A stretch of 44,428 bases of DNA from Treponema sp. Lineage in GTDB: Bacteria; Spirochaetota; Spirochaetia; Treponematales; Breznakiellaceae. Where the stretch lies: positions 1 to 44,428 of the forward strand of contig JAIRUQ010000006.1 of assembly GCA_031254315.1 (NCBI GenBank). The letters are read 5' to 3'. A program made the translations under genes and the position numbers. Positions 15,397-23,273 of this stretch are shown here, piece by piece (the stretch's first letter is position 1; each line of letters starts with the position of its first letter). The notes under the pieces were generated by a model, which did not search any database, was not told the DNA's origin, and worked only from the letters and a program-made list of their open reading frames with translations.

Positions 15397-17148
15397 ATGT
15401 TAAAATTTGAAGACTATGTTTCTAAAAGAGTCCTCGATCTTCCGTACAAAAATTTTGCCGACATGGTTGATTATACAGCACGGGAATACGCAAATAGAAC
15501 TGCGATTAAATACCGTTCCGGCAAGCAGAGAGAATTCACCCTTTGGACATATTCCAAATTTGGCGATGAATGTCGCAGAATAGCGCGAGGTTTGCTTGCC
15601 GCAGGTTTTGTCAAAGGCGATCGTGTTATTCTTTGGGCGGAAAACCGTCCTGAGTGGATGTCTTCATGGATGGGAACGGTCATTGCAGGTATCGTTATTG
15701 TGCCGGTAGATTTTCTCGCTACAGAGCAGGAATGTCTTAATATAATAAAAATAACAAGGGCGAAGGGTTTCTTTTATTCCGGCAGAAAGAGGGAGTTCGC
15801 TTCTTCGTTGTCGTCTAACGGTATTTCCATGTCTGTCTCTGTGTGCATAAGCCCTGAAGGCGAAGATCCTCCTTCAGGAAATAAAACCGAATACGATACA
15901 TTTGGCTTAAATGCGGACAATCAAACTCTGCCTGCAATTGAAAGTATATCGCCAAACGATCCCTGCTCCATTGTTTTTACATCGGGGACTACAGGCTTTG
16001 CCAAAGGCGTTACCCTTTCTCACAGAAACATTATTGCCAACACAAGCGCGGCTATCCGTATGCTTGAACCAACCGACGACGATGTTTTTATGGATGTCCT
16101 TCCCCTTCATCACACTTACCCGACTACATGTTCGTTTATGGCTCCGCTTTCGTTCGGTATTCCCACAGTAATTTGTGAAAAAATTGTCGGCAAAGTTGTC
16201 ATTGATGATATAAGAGACGGAGGAGTTACGTTCCTAATTGCGGTTCCTCTTCTCTATGATAAAGTAATGGCGGGAATAGAAGCCGGTTATAAAAAACTTT
16301 CTCCGCTTCTTCGCGGACCGCTTAACCTTCTGCGAAAAGTCGCGCTGGCGAAAGCAAAGAAGGGCAACCCTTATTTTGGACGGAAAGTTTTCAGGTTCAT
16401 CAGAAAAAAAGCCGGTCTTCATTCAATTCAAATAATGGTCGCAGGCGGCGGTCCATTAAACCCAAAGACCGCGGATTTTTTTGATTCTTTTGGCTTTAAT
16501 ATCGTTCATGGTTACGGTATGAGCGAGAACTCGCCGCTTATTACCGTGAATACACCGCACCACAAACGCAATGTATCGGTAGGGCTTCCCGTTCCTTACA
16601 CAGAAGTAAAAATCTTTGATCCGGGACCGGAAGGTATAGGTGAAATTGCGTGTAAATCGCCTTCTGTCATGCTTGGTTATTTTGAAAATGAAACAGCCAC
16701 AAAAGAAATTATTACCGAAGACGGCTGGCTTCTTACAGGCGATCTTGGCTATCAGGATGAAGATGGTTACGTTTACATAAGGGGCAGAAAGAAAAATCTT
16801 ATTGTCGGCTCCGGCGGAAAAAATATCTATCCCGAAGAAGTCGAAGCCAACTTTGCCGTCTCCCGCATAATTGCCGAATCGCTAATTGTCGGCAGACAAA
16901 CTCCGGGCGGCGAAATTATTTATGCCGTGATGGTTCCCAACTATGAAGCTATCAAAGAAGATCATCCGGGCAGGGAAACCGATGATAACTTTATTAATGA
17001 ACTTATTAAGAAGGAAATAGAAGAGGTTAACCGCACATTACCGGTGTATAAAAAAATCAGTGACTTCTGTGTACGCAAAGAGCCGTTTGAAAAGAACGCC
17101 CAGCAGAAGATACGACGGTTCCTTTACAAGAGTTATGAAACTCCCTAA
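15397..17148 (+). CDS. AMP-forming long-chain acyl-CoA/acyl-ACP ligase
   Basis: A 583-residue member of the ANL superfamily, which activates fatty acids as acyl-adenylates and transfers them to CoA or ACP. The P-loop is IVFTSGTTGFAKGVTLSHRN (about 189-208), motif A5 is YGMSENSPLIT, A7 is GWLLTGDLGYQDEDGYVYIRG and A8 is RKKNLIVGSGGKNIYPEEVE; the catalytic C-terminal Lys region is FEKNAQQKIRR. No signal peptide. It probably recycles or incorporates host or environmental fatty acids. CoA versus ACP as acceptor cannot be decided here. AAGGAG supports the start. A strong promoter precedes it, and small lipoprotein genes follow at once. Confidence 0.9.
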   Translation: MLKFEDYVSKRVLDLPYKNFADMVDYTAREYANRTAIKYRSGKQREFTLWTYSKFGDECRRIARGLLAAGFVKGDRVILWAENRPEWMSSWMGTVIAGIVIVPVDFLATEQECLNIIKITRAKGFFYSGRKREFASSLSSNGISMSVSVCISPEGEDPPSGNKTEYDTFGLNADNQTLPAIESISPNDPCSIVFTSGTTGFAKGVTLSHRNIIANTSAAIRMLEPTDDDVFMDVLPLHHTYPTTCSFMAPLSFGIPTVICEKIVGKVVIDDIRDGGVTFLIAVPLLYDKVMAGIEAGYKKLSPLLRGPLNLLRKVALAKAKKGNPYFGRKVFRFIRKKAGLHSIQIMVAGGGPLNPKTADFFDSFGFNIVHGYGMSENSPLITVNTPHHKRNVSVGLPVPYTEVKIFDPGPEGIGEIACKSPSVMLGYFENETATKEIITEDGWLLTGDLGYQDEDGYVYIRGRKKNLIVGSGGKNIYPEEVEANFAVSRIIAESLIVGRQTPGGEIIYAVMVPNYEAIKEDHPGRETDDNFINELIKKEIEEVNRTLPVYKKISDFCVRKEPFEKNAQQKIRRFLYKSYETP

Positions 17149-17170
17149 GCTATGCATTAGAGGTAAAATA

Positions 17171-17581
17171 ATGAAAATAAAAAATTTCACCTTATTATTT
17201 CTTTGTTGTAATATATTCTTTTCATGCCTTAGCCTCCCTGCGCCTTCTGATTTGGAATTAATAAATGAAAAAAGCTGGCTTAGTGATTTTGAAGTAATTG
17301 ATGATAAAGTATTAATTAAATGTAGAATTACAATAAAAAATAATACCGGAAACGATGTTAAATACAAAATAAACGCCATATCCAGAGATGATGTTGATTT
17401 GGGACTATTGAGAAACGAAATAATTGAAGGATATAAAGAAGACTTGGTGACAGATGTATTTACTATTTCCGCAAACGAAACTGTTGAAGAAAGAATAATA
17501 TTTGTTGGGGATTTCGCCGGAAATTATCAAAAACACGACAGGCTTTTACCTAAGACAATTAATATAATATTATTAGAATAA
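17171..17581 (+). CDS. Small lipoprotein, unknown function
   Basis: A 136-residue product. The signal peptide ends in NIFFSC (Cys19), a spirochaetal-type lipobox. The mature part is predicted beta-rich (IKCRITIKNNTGNDVKYKI, VEERIIFVGDFAGNY), suggesting an Ig-like or immunity-type sandwich, but I recognise no family. AGAGG upstream of ATG 17171 supports this start rather than the longer frame that reaches back into the ligase gene. It begins 22 nt after the ligase stop and is probably co-transcribed with it. GC content is much lower than in the ligase. Confidence 0.75.
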   Translation: MKIKNFTLLFLCCNIFFSCLSLPAPSDLELINEKSWLSDFEVIDDKVLIKCRITIKNNTGNDVKYKINAISRDDVDLGLLRNEIIEGYKEDLVTDVFTISANETVEERIIFVGDFAGNYQKHDRLLPKTINIILLE

Positions 17582-17600
17582 ATGATTGTACAAATAGTAC

Positions 17601-17629
17601 TTGACATTGGTAAAAAATATGTTTAGATG
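17601..17629 (+). promoter_or_regulatory. Promoter of the second small lipoprotein
   Basis: TTGACA (17601-17606), 17 nt, TAGATG (17624-17629). The GGAGA SD starts about 7 nt after the -10, so the leader would be very short but still include the SD before ATG 17648. Confidence 0.55.
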
Positions 17630-17647
17630 AAAATTGGAGAAATAATA

Positions 17648-18070
17648 ATGGTAATAATGAAAAGAACAATCGTAAATATTCCTTTGGTAATATTCTCAAT
17701 AATTATATTATACTCATGTTCATATAAAAATGATAAGATTTTATTAAAAAATAATGAAATTGAGTTGTTGAAAGTTGATTATCAAATCGTTAATTATGAA
17801 GAAACTGAAACGACATTCTATGAAAATGGGATTCAAATGAATCTAAAAATAAAAATAACAAATCCTAAAAAAATAATTTTACTTAATAATTTAATTGATC
17901 CTATAATTCACTTGGAATTTAATAATAAAAAATATTTAGCGAAAGGCTTATTTGTGCTTTCATCGGGAGTTCCACCAAATTGTGATTATTTTTTTGCAAT
18001 AGATGAAAATAAAAAAATACTATTATCTGAAGATAAAATAATGAGTTTAACAGGATTTGAATATAGATGA
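17648..18070 (+). CDS. Small lipoprotein, unknown function
   Basis: A 140-residue AT-rich gene product. The signal peptide ends in IIILYSC, giving a lipidated cysteine near residue 24. The mature part is Lys/Asn/Ile-rich with beta-like segments. GGAGA lies 7 nt before ATG 17648; in-frame ATGs at 17627 and 17657 are alternatives, and the one at 17627 would overlap the -10 box. No family recognised. Its size, lipobox and position suggest a relative of the previous lipoprotein, but the sequences do not align clearly. Confidence 0.7.
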   Translation: MVIMKRTIVNIPLVIFSIIILYSCSYKNDKILLKNNEIELLKVDYQIVNYEETETTFYENGIQMNLKIKITNPKKIILLNNLIDPIIHLEFNNKKYLAKGLFVLSSGVPPNCDYFFAIDENKKILLSEDKIMSLTGFEYR

Positions 18071-18100
18071 GCCTCCGCGGAGCAGAGCGCGGACTGAAAG

Positions 18101-18141
18101 TCCGACGGGGTAAGTACAAGCCGCCTTTGGCGGCGTTGTAC
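18101..18141. repeat. GC-rich double hairpin, GTAC-flanked
   Basis: GGACT-GAA-AGTCC (18101-18113) is followed by GTACAAGCCGCC (18114-18125) pairing with GGCGGCGTTGTAC (18129-18141), with one bulged G. A related piece (GCCGCTTTAGCGGCGTAC) occurs at 32137-32154, so this is probably a dispersed repeat. It fills the gap between a plus-strand lipoprotein and minus-strand clpP and could also terminate the lipoprotein transcript. Confidence 0.6.
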
Positions 18142-18215
18142 AATCATCTTCCTTACACTCGCCGACCGCAGGGAGGCATTAAACCAGACTTTCGAATAAA
18201 CATAAATAGACTATG

Positions 18216-18249
18216 AAAACCGCAATCGGGCTACGTTTTATGCGGTTTT
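18216..18249 (-). terminator. Terminator downstream of clpP
   Basis: AAAACCGCA (18216-18224) pairs with TGCGGTTTT (18241-18249). Read on the minus strand, the stem ends in TTTT about 40 nt after the clpP stop. The loop is 16 nt, so strength is uncertain. Confidence 0.5.
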
Positions 18250-18288
18250 GCTTCTGCCCCAACCGTTATATTCACCGAAACCCTAAAA

Positions 18289-18897
18289 CTAAATCTCGCT
18301 TCTGTTGGCAACAACCCTGCTGATTAAACCGTAAGTTACGGCTTCTGTGGCGCTCATCCAGTAATCGCGGTCTGTGTCTTTTTCAACCTGACTTTCAGGA
18401 TTGCCTGTTTCATCGGCAATCAGACAGTTGATTTTTTTCCGCAGTTTTTCAAGTTCTTTGGCGTGTATCTCTATATCCGTAGCGACGCCTCGTATTCCCG
18501 ACAGCGGCTGGTGAATCAAATAGTGACTGTTGGGAAGCCCTACACGCCGGTCTTTTGGAGAAGCAAGCTGAATTATCGCCGCCGCGCTCGCTACAAGACC
18601 CATGCCGATTGTCCACACCTGCGGTTTTACAAAGCGGATCATGTCGAATATCGCGTAACCTGCGTCTGCGTCTCCGCCGGGGGAGTCAATAAAGATACGG
18701 ATGGGTTCTTCGCTCATATCTTCCAAAAGTAAAAGCTGGCGTATTGCTTTTTCCGCCAGTTCTTTATTTATTTCACCGGACAGTAAAATTGTCCGTGTTT
18801 TTAGCATTTTCCCGGCAAGTGGATCAAAGACTTGAGATTTATCTTTTTCCTGCCCTTCTTCATTGTCATCTTCTTCATCATATAATAAAGGATTCAT
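18289..18897 (-). CDS. clpP: ATP-dependent Clp protease proteolytic subunit
   Basis: A 202-residue serine peptidase subunit that forms tetradecameric chambers with ClpX/ClpA. The catalytic triad by family spacing is Ser104 (GLVASAAAI), His129 (HYLIHQPLSG) and Asp178 (DTDRDYWMSA). The region before Ser differs from the common GQAASMGA, reading GMGLVASAAA, which suggests a second, divergent ClpP type. The N-terminus is acidic (DEEDDNEEGQEKDK), unlike the usual short axial loop. GGAGG precedes the ATG. It lies 61 nt downstream of alr on the same strand and may share its transcript. Confidence 0.92.
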   Translation of the reverse strand: MNPLLYDEEDDNEEGQEKDKSQVFDPLAGKMLKTRTILLSGEINKELAEKAIRQLLLLEDMSEEPIRIFIDSPGGDADAGYAIFDMIRFVKPQVWTIGMGLVASAAAIIQLASPKDRRVGLPNSHYLIHQPLSGIRGVATDIEIHAKELEKLRKKINCLIADETGNPESQVEKDTDRDYWMSATEAVTYGLISRVVANRSEI

Positions 18898-18958
18898 TAT
18901 AACCTCCGGTTGTTTATATCATAATAATAAATTTATTCAATTTAATCAATCACGTCAA

Positions 18959-20140
18959 TTAAGACGTAACATACACCCTAGGCACTCTTTTATTGATATT
19001 ACAGGTTATTTCGTACGGAATTGTACCAACTACTTCCGCCAAAGCCGCCGCGCTCTGCCTGATTACTTGAGAGTCCGGCTCTGTCGGGTAAATGTCAGAG
19101 CCAAAAATAATCGCTTCATCCCAGCGGCGGACATCCGGTTTTTTTCCCAGATTTACACAGCATTGATCCATGGTAACTCGCCCAACCAATGGATAAACTT
19201 TACCGCCAATTACTATCTGCCACCTGTTACTTGCAAGGCGCGGAAAGCCATCGGCGTAACCCGTTGTAAGAATACCGATAAATGTGTCCTTTCCCGCGCT
19301 CCATGTTCTTCCATAAGAAACAGATTCGCCCTTTTTAATTTTTTTTATCAATGATATTTTTCCTCTCAATTCCATAACAGGTTCTATTTTAAGAGATTTC
19401 AATCTTGATAATTTTTTTAAATAATCAAGCGGCGCTTCATATTCCTCTACGGTTTTGTATCCGTAAAGAAGGATTCCCGGTCTTACCATATCGAACCATG
19501 AAGCAGGATGCAAAATTATCGCGCCTGAATTAGCCGCGTGAACAATCCCCGGATTAATTCCCTCATTGCGAATGGCGTTAACCGCTCTCTTAAAACGGGA
19601 TAACTGCGCCTTGGTATAATCAATGTCCCGCCTATTCGGTGAATCAGAAACCGCAAAGTGTGTGGCTGTTCCTGTCAACTTCAAAGCCTTGCGCTTTTTA
19701 ATATGGCGGGCGAGAGCGACGGCTTCTTTCGCCGAACAGCCAAGCCGCCCCATACCCGTATCAATTTTAAGATGAACATTCAGCTTGACTTTTGCGGCTT
19801 TTGCCCGCTCATTCAAAACATCAGCAAACTCTGTGTCCGAGATAAATATGGTAAGGTTCGCCTTAATAATATCCGCTATTTCTTTAGGCTGAGGCTGAGA
19901 AAATAACAAAATCGGCGCTTTTATCCCCCCCCTTCTAAGCTCGCTCCCTTCCGACACCGAAGCCACGCCCAGGCAATAAGCCCCCGCTTCAATACTTGCC
20001 TTCGCTATTCTCAACGCTCCGTGTCCATAAGCGTCAGCTTTTACGGACACGCAAATATGTCTGTCCTTGCCGATTCGCCTTCTTACAGAATTGACATTTT
20101 CTTTGAAATGGTTAAGATGGATTATCGCCCTAGTTCGCAT
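18959..20140 (-). CDS. alr: Alanine racemase
   Basis: A 393-residue PLP enzyme that interconverts L- and D-alanine for peptidoglycan. The PLP lysine is Lys34 in VSVKADAYGHGA, and the catalytic tyrosine is in SVSYGRTW near the start of the C-terminal beta domain. GMGRLG and the N-terminal TIM-barrel features (LKLTGTATHFAVSD) are present. No SD precedes the ATG; a -10 box ends 6 nt upstream. It is divergent from the lipoprotein gene at 20194, with promoters overlapping in a 53-bp gap. Confidence 0.95.
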   Translation of the reverse strand: MRTRAIIHLNHFKENVNSVRRRIGKDRHICVSVKADAYGHGALRIAKASIEAGAYCLGVASVSEGSELRRGGIKAPILLFSQPQPKEIADIIKANLTIFISDTEFADVLNERAKAAKVKLNVHLKIDTGMGRLGCSAKEAVALARHIKKRKALKLTGTATHFAVSDSPNRRDIDYTKAQLSRFKRAVNAIRNEGINPGIVHAANSGAIILHPASWFDMVRPGILLYGYKTVEEYEAPLDYLKKLSRLKSLKIEPVMELRGKISLIKKIKKGESVSYGRTWSAGKDTFIGILTTGYADGFPRLASNRWQIVIGGKVYPLVGRVTMDQCCVNLGKKPDVRRWDEAIIFGSDIYPTEPDSQVIRQSAAALAEVVGTIPYEITCNINKRVPRVYVTS

Positions 20141-20146
20141 ATCAAT

Positions 20147-20175
20147 ATAATAGCAAAAAGTTGATAATTTGCCTA
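20147..20175 (-). promoter_or_regulatory. Leaderless promoter of alr
   Basis: On the minus strand TAGGCA (20175-20170), 17 nt, TATTAT (20152-20147), then 6 nt to the ATG at 20140. The -35 matches 4 of 6 bases. It overlaps the plus-strand promoter 20161-20189. Confidence 0.45.
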
Positions 20176-20189
20176 TTTAGTGCTATATT
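20161..20189 (+). promoter_or_regulatory. Promoter of the lipoprotein-mnmE operon
   Basis: TTGATA (20161-20166), 17 nt, TATATT (20184-20189). ATG 20194 follows after 4 nt; an in-frame GTG at 20206 is the alternative start, with a weak GGTGAG before it. It is face-to-face with the alr promoter. Confidence 0.55.
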
Positions 20190-20193
20190 AAAG

Positions 20194-21921
20194 ATGGGTG
20201 AGTGTGTGCAGAATATTGTAAAAACGTGTTTTTTGCTTATTTTAACTGTTTTTCTCGGCTCTTGCATGGCGATGGATGCGATTCTTCCGTCAGGTAGCGC
20301 CTATAAAATAAATATAAAGATAAACAGCGCCCTGCTGGATGAATGTTCATTTGCCGGATCGAGAGACATTATACGCCCCTATTTTGAAGAACCAATCTCA
20401 GATGACCCTGATGTTACCGGTCTTATGCTCTTTTTAAAGGATGCCACCGGAGGTGTTGTGGGCTGGAAGGTTATCTACAATATTGATAAAGAAGCCGTGC
20501 AAGAAGAGGAAGAAGAAGACACGACAGATGATACTGAACAAACCGCTACTGCAGAAGGCGAAGATGATGACGAAGTTTCCGCAAGCGCGGTTGTAGTTGA
20601 GGAAGTACAAGTTCCTGAAAATTACAAAAATGGCGATGAACTGATTATTCCGGTACGAAGCCTGAATAACGATCTGCCCGCCTTTCCGGTTCCAAGAGAT
20701 TTGCCTATGGGAAGGTATACTATAGTTTCCCAAGTTATGAGCGAAAATGATGTTTTGCAAAAAACCGAAAAAACCATTTTCTATTTGGGAAGAAATGCTT
20801 TTTCCTATGAAGGCATAAAAGTATATATGCCCGGAATTGGGGACAACTCTCAGCTTATTCCAAGAGGAACAACTATAATGCTGTCAGCGGAACTGGATTT
20901 TGACAGCCGCTTGAATCCGTATATTATATGGTACGATGGAAAGCAAATAATAAGCGAAGGACAATATTCACAAGGGGCGGGCTCTTTGTTTTGGAAAACG
21001 CCGGAGCAGAGTGGTTTCTTTTCTTTGCGTGCCGAAGTATTTCCGGTAGAGGACTTTGAAGAGCTTGTAGGTTATAAAAAGGGAATTTCGCTTCTTATTT
21101 CGTCTAAAACAATAGATGTTAATCTTATTTCAGAAAATATTCCACAGCTCATACACTGGTATACGTTTGAAGCCGATTTAAGTGATTCCAAAATGCCATC
21201 TTCCGCTGAGCGAACTCTAAGTCCTTTAGCAAAAAATTCTCCTAAATGGATGGGTGCAAACGGAACTTATGGAGTTGTTACAGACAGTGAAAATATTTTA
21301 GCTCTGCCAAAAGTTTTTGTTAAAAAAGACGAGGCGGAAACATGGCAAACAGTATTCCGCTTTAAGCCCTTAAATGACGGCAGTGTTTTTTCGATACAGT
21401 TTGGTGCTGTAAGCGCCGCTTATATGAATTTATTTGTGGAAGGTCAAAATCTTGTTTTGACATTGATCTCTCCTCTTCGAACTGTTTCACAAAGATTAAA
21501 TTTGTTTGCTTCTTCCGCTGAGCCATCCGAGAGCGTTCAGGCGGCAGAGCAGGAAAATTCTTTTATTACCGCAGGTATAAGTTTTTCAATTTTGCCCGGA
21601 AGGTTATCTGCTCAGATTAATATTATAGGAGATTTTTTAGAGGGCGAATTAGCGGCAAGACCAATCAGTATTAATGTAAACATTGATGATGAGTTTCAGA
21701 TTATGCTTGGAGCTAATAATAACTATTCATCCGCCGAAGAACCATCTGACAATCCGCAGGCTGGAGCAGGGAGTACCGCGCTTTGGGATGAATTTGCATT
21801 GTACTACATGCCGCCAATGGAAATTATAATCGCGGATATAAAACCGCCGGTAATCGAAGAAATACCGGTCGTTTCCGCCGGACAGCAAAGTGATGTATCA
21901 TCTGAATACAGTGGCAACTAA
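20194..21921 (+). CDS. Large lipoprotein with a LamG/concanavalin-like region
   Basis: About 575 residues. The signal peptide ends VFLGSC, so it is a lipoprotein. Residues about 105-145 are an acidic low-complexity segment (EEEEEDTTDDTEQ). The middle has Ig-like beta segments (LIPRGTTIMLSAELDFDS). The C-terminal half (LIHWYTFEADLSDS through FRFKPLNDGSVFSIQFG and WDEFALYYMPP) resembles a LamG-like jelly-roll lectin fold. Together these suggest a surface or periplasmic protein that binds carbohydrate or cell wall. The start is uncertain (ATG 20194 or GTG 20206). It is the first gene of a tight plus-strand run ending with mnmE. Confidence 0.8.
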   Translation: MGECVQNIVKTCFLLILTVFLGSCMAMDAILPSGSAYKINIKINSALLDECSFAGSRDIIRPYFEEPISDDPDVTGLMLFLKDATGGVVGWKVIYNIDKEAVQEEEEEDTTDDTEQTATAEGEDDDEVSASAVVVEEVQVPENYKNGDELIIPVRSLNNDLPAFPVPRDLPMGRYTIVSQVMSENDVLQKTEKTIFYLGRNAFSYEGIKVYMPGIGDNSQLIPRGTTIMLSAELDFDSRLNPYIIWYDGKQIISEGQYSQGAGSLFWKTPEQSGFFSLRAEVFPVEDFEELVGYKKGISLLISSKTIDVNLISENIPQLIHWYTFEADLSDSKMPSSAERTLSPLAKNSPKWMGANGTYGVVTDSENILALPKVFVKKDEAETWQTVFRFKPLNDGSVFSIQFGAVSAAYMNLFVEGQNLVLTLISPLRTVSQRLNLFASSAEPSESVQAAEQENSFITAGISFSILPGRLSAQINIIGDFLEGELAARPISINVNIDDEFQIMLGANNNYSSAEEPSDNPQAGAGSTALWDEFALYYMPPMEIIIADIKPPVIEEIPVVSAGQQSDVSSEYSGN

Positions 21922-21940
21922 AAAAAGCCCCATTTTTTAT

Positions 21941-22621
21941 ATGAAAAGAAATCTATCGGCGGTATTCATTTTAATAGCGATAACTTTTTTTTCATGTAAC
22001 GGTCAGAAGCCCGCCGCCTTTCTTCCCAATCCTGATTTTACTGTTTATGATGATGAAAAATCTATAACCATAGAGATTGGCGATATTATTGAAACAAGAA
22101 ACGGAACCGCCACAAGAGGTTTACCGGACTGGCTGTTTTCTTATATTGACGGAGGAGCCAAAGCAATTGAAGCGCTTGATTCATACAGCGACAAATATGT
22201 TTTTATAGGTAACAATGAAGGGCTGAATTTTACCGCACTGTCCAAGTGGGCTGAGAATTTTGCTACAGTGCAGGATTTTCCCATACTGGCGGCGGCAAGG
22301 ATTGAAAGAAGAATGATAGCATCAGCGTCATTGTATCCCGACGACGAATATGGTATATTTTTTGAAACGCTGATATATAATGCATATAATGGCGAATATC
22401 CGGGAGCGGTAAAGGAGGAAATATACTGGGTCAGAATAAGAGATGATGAGTCTCCTTCTTCGGGAAAGTATGTTTTTTTTATAATGATAAGTATTAATAA
22501 AATGACTATGCAGACCAGTATATCAAATATGATGGCAAGCACAATTGCCGCCGTTACGTTGTCTAGAACTCAAGCGTCCGCGGTTAACCGTCTGCGGCAG
22601 AATTTTTTTGAAGGTTTTTAA
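21941..22621 (+). CDS. Lipoprotein, unknown function
   Basis: A 226-residue product whose signal peptide ends ITFFSC (Cys near 18). ATG 21941 is chosen because it puts the signal peptide at the N-terminus; the longer frame from 21890 overlaps the previous gene. No SD is visible, and the start is 20 nt after the previous stop, so coupling is possible. The mature part is mixed alpha/beta (GLPDWLFSYIDGGAKAIEAL, EIYWVRIRDD). I recognise no characterised family, although spirochaetes carry lipoproteins of this length and layout. Confidence 0.75.
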   Translation: MKRNLSAVFILIAITFFSCNGQKPAAFLPNPDFTVYDDEKSITIEIGDIIETRNGTATRGLPDWLFSYIDGGAKAIEALDSYSDKYVFIGNNEGLNFTALSKWAENFATVQDFPILAAARIERRMIASASLYPDDEYGIFFETLIYNAYNGEYPGAVKEEIYWVRIRDDESPSSGKYVFFIMISINKMTMQTSISNMMASTIAAVTLSRTQASAVNRLRQNFFEGF

Positions 22622-22622
22622 A

Positions 22623-23273
22623 ATGGAATTAACATATTTATTTTTAATACCTGCTTTTTTTATTTATTGGTGTGTTAATGAAAAAGTAGGAATTCAGCTT
22701 GGTATGGTTGTTTTGCTTTCTATCTGGGCAAATTCAATTATTAAGGAACTGAACATACAACTGCCCATTCATATTGAATTTGGCTGGATAATTATCGCGG
22801 TTGTTTTTTGCGGTTATATTTTCCTGCGCAAAACAATCGAAACGCTTCTTTCAATGGGCGGTCTTAGGGCGTACATAATTACTTCAGCCGTTGTTTCATT
22901 TATTATGATACTCTACTGTCCGAGTTTTGAATTTGTCTTACCCGGCGGAAGCTTCCTTGGCTTGAGCGTTGGTTATTGCTTAAATAAACGCTATGTCGGT
23001 TTTAAAACAAGCGATGTTCTGCAAAGAAAAGGCTTGATAAAATTTCTCACCCTGTTTGCCCGTTTCCTTTTGGGAATAGCTGTTCTCGCGGCTATTATGT
23101 TTAGGGTCGAAAGTATTATTGAGCGTATTGCTGAAAGGCAAAATATAAAGTTATATATTTTTCTTTGTTACGCGCTTATCAGTCTATGGGTCTCTTTTGT
23201 GGCTCCTTGGATTTTTATAAAATTACGTCTTGCCGGCATTAGCAATTCTGATACAACGGAACAAAAACAATGA
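22623..23273 (+). CDS. Integral membrane protein resembling a PAP2 phosphatase without its catalytic core
   Basis: A 216-residue protein with about six membrane helices. Two ends look like membrane PAP2/lipid phosphatases: the N-terminal part FFIYWCVNEKVGIQLG, with NSIIKELNIQLP where active members have K-x6-RP, and the C-terminal part LGLSVGYCLNKRYVGF and LISLWVSFVAPWIFIKL. The PSGH motif and the second catalytic His motif are absent; the segment between the two ends appears deleted. Phosphatase activity is therefore unlikely. GAAGG precedes ATG 22623, which follows the previous stop by 1 nt, and the gene overlaps mnmE by 4 nt. The PAP2 relation is from pattern memory. Confidence 0.75.
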   Translation: MELTYLFLIPAFFIYWCVNEKVGIQLGMVVLLSIWANSIIKELNIQLPIHIEFGWIIIAVVFCGYIFLRKTIETLLSMGGLRAYIITSAVVSFIMILYCPSFEFVLPGGSFLGLSVGYCLNKRYVGFKTSDVLQRKGLIKFLTLFARFLLGIAVLAAIMFRVESIIERIAERQNIKLYIFLCYALISLWVSFVAPWIFIKLRLAGISNSDTTEQKQ

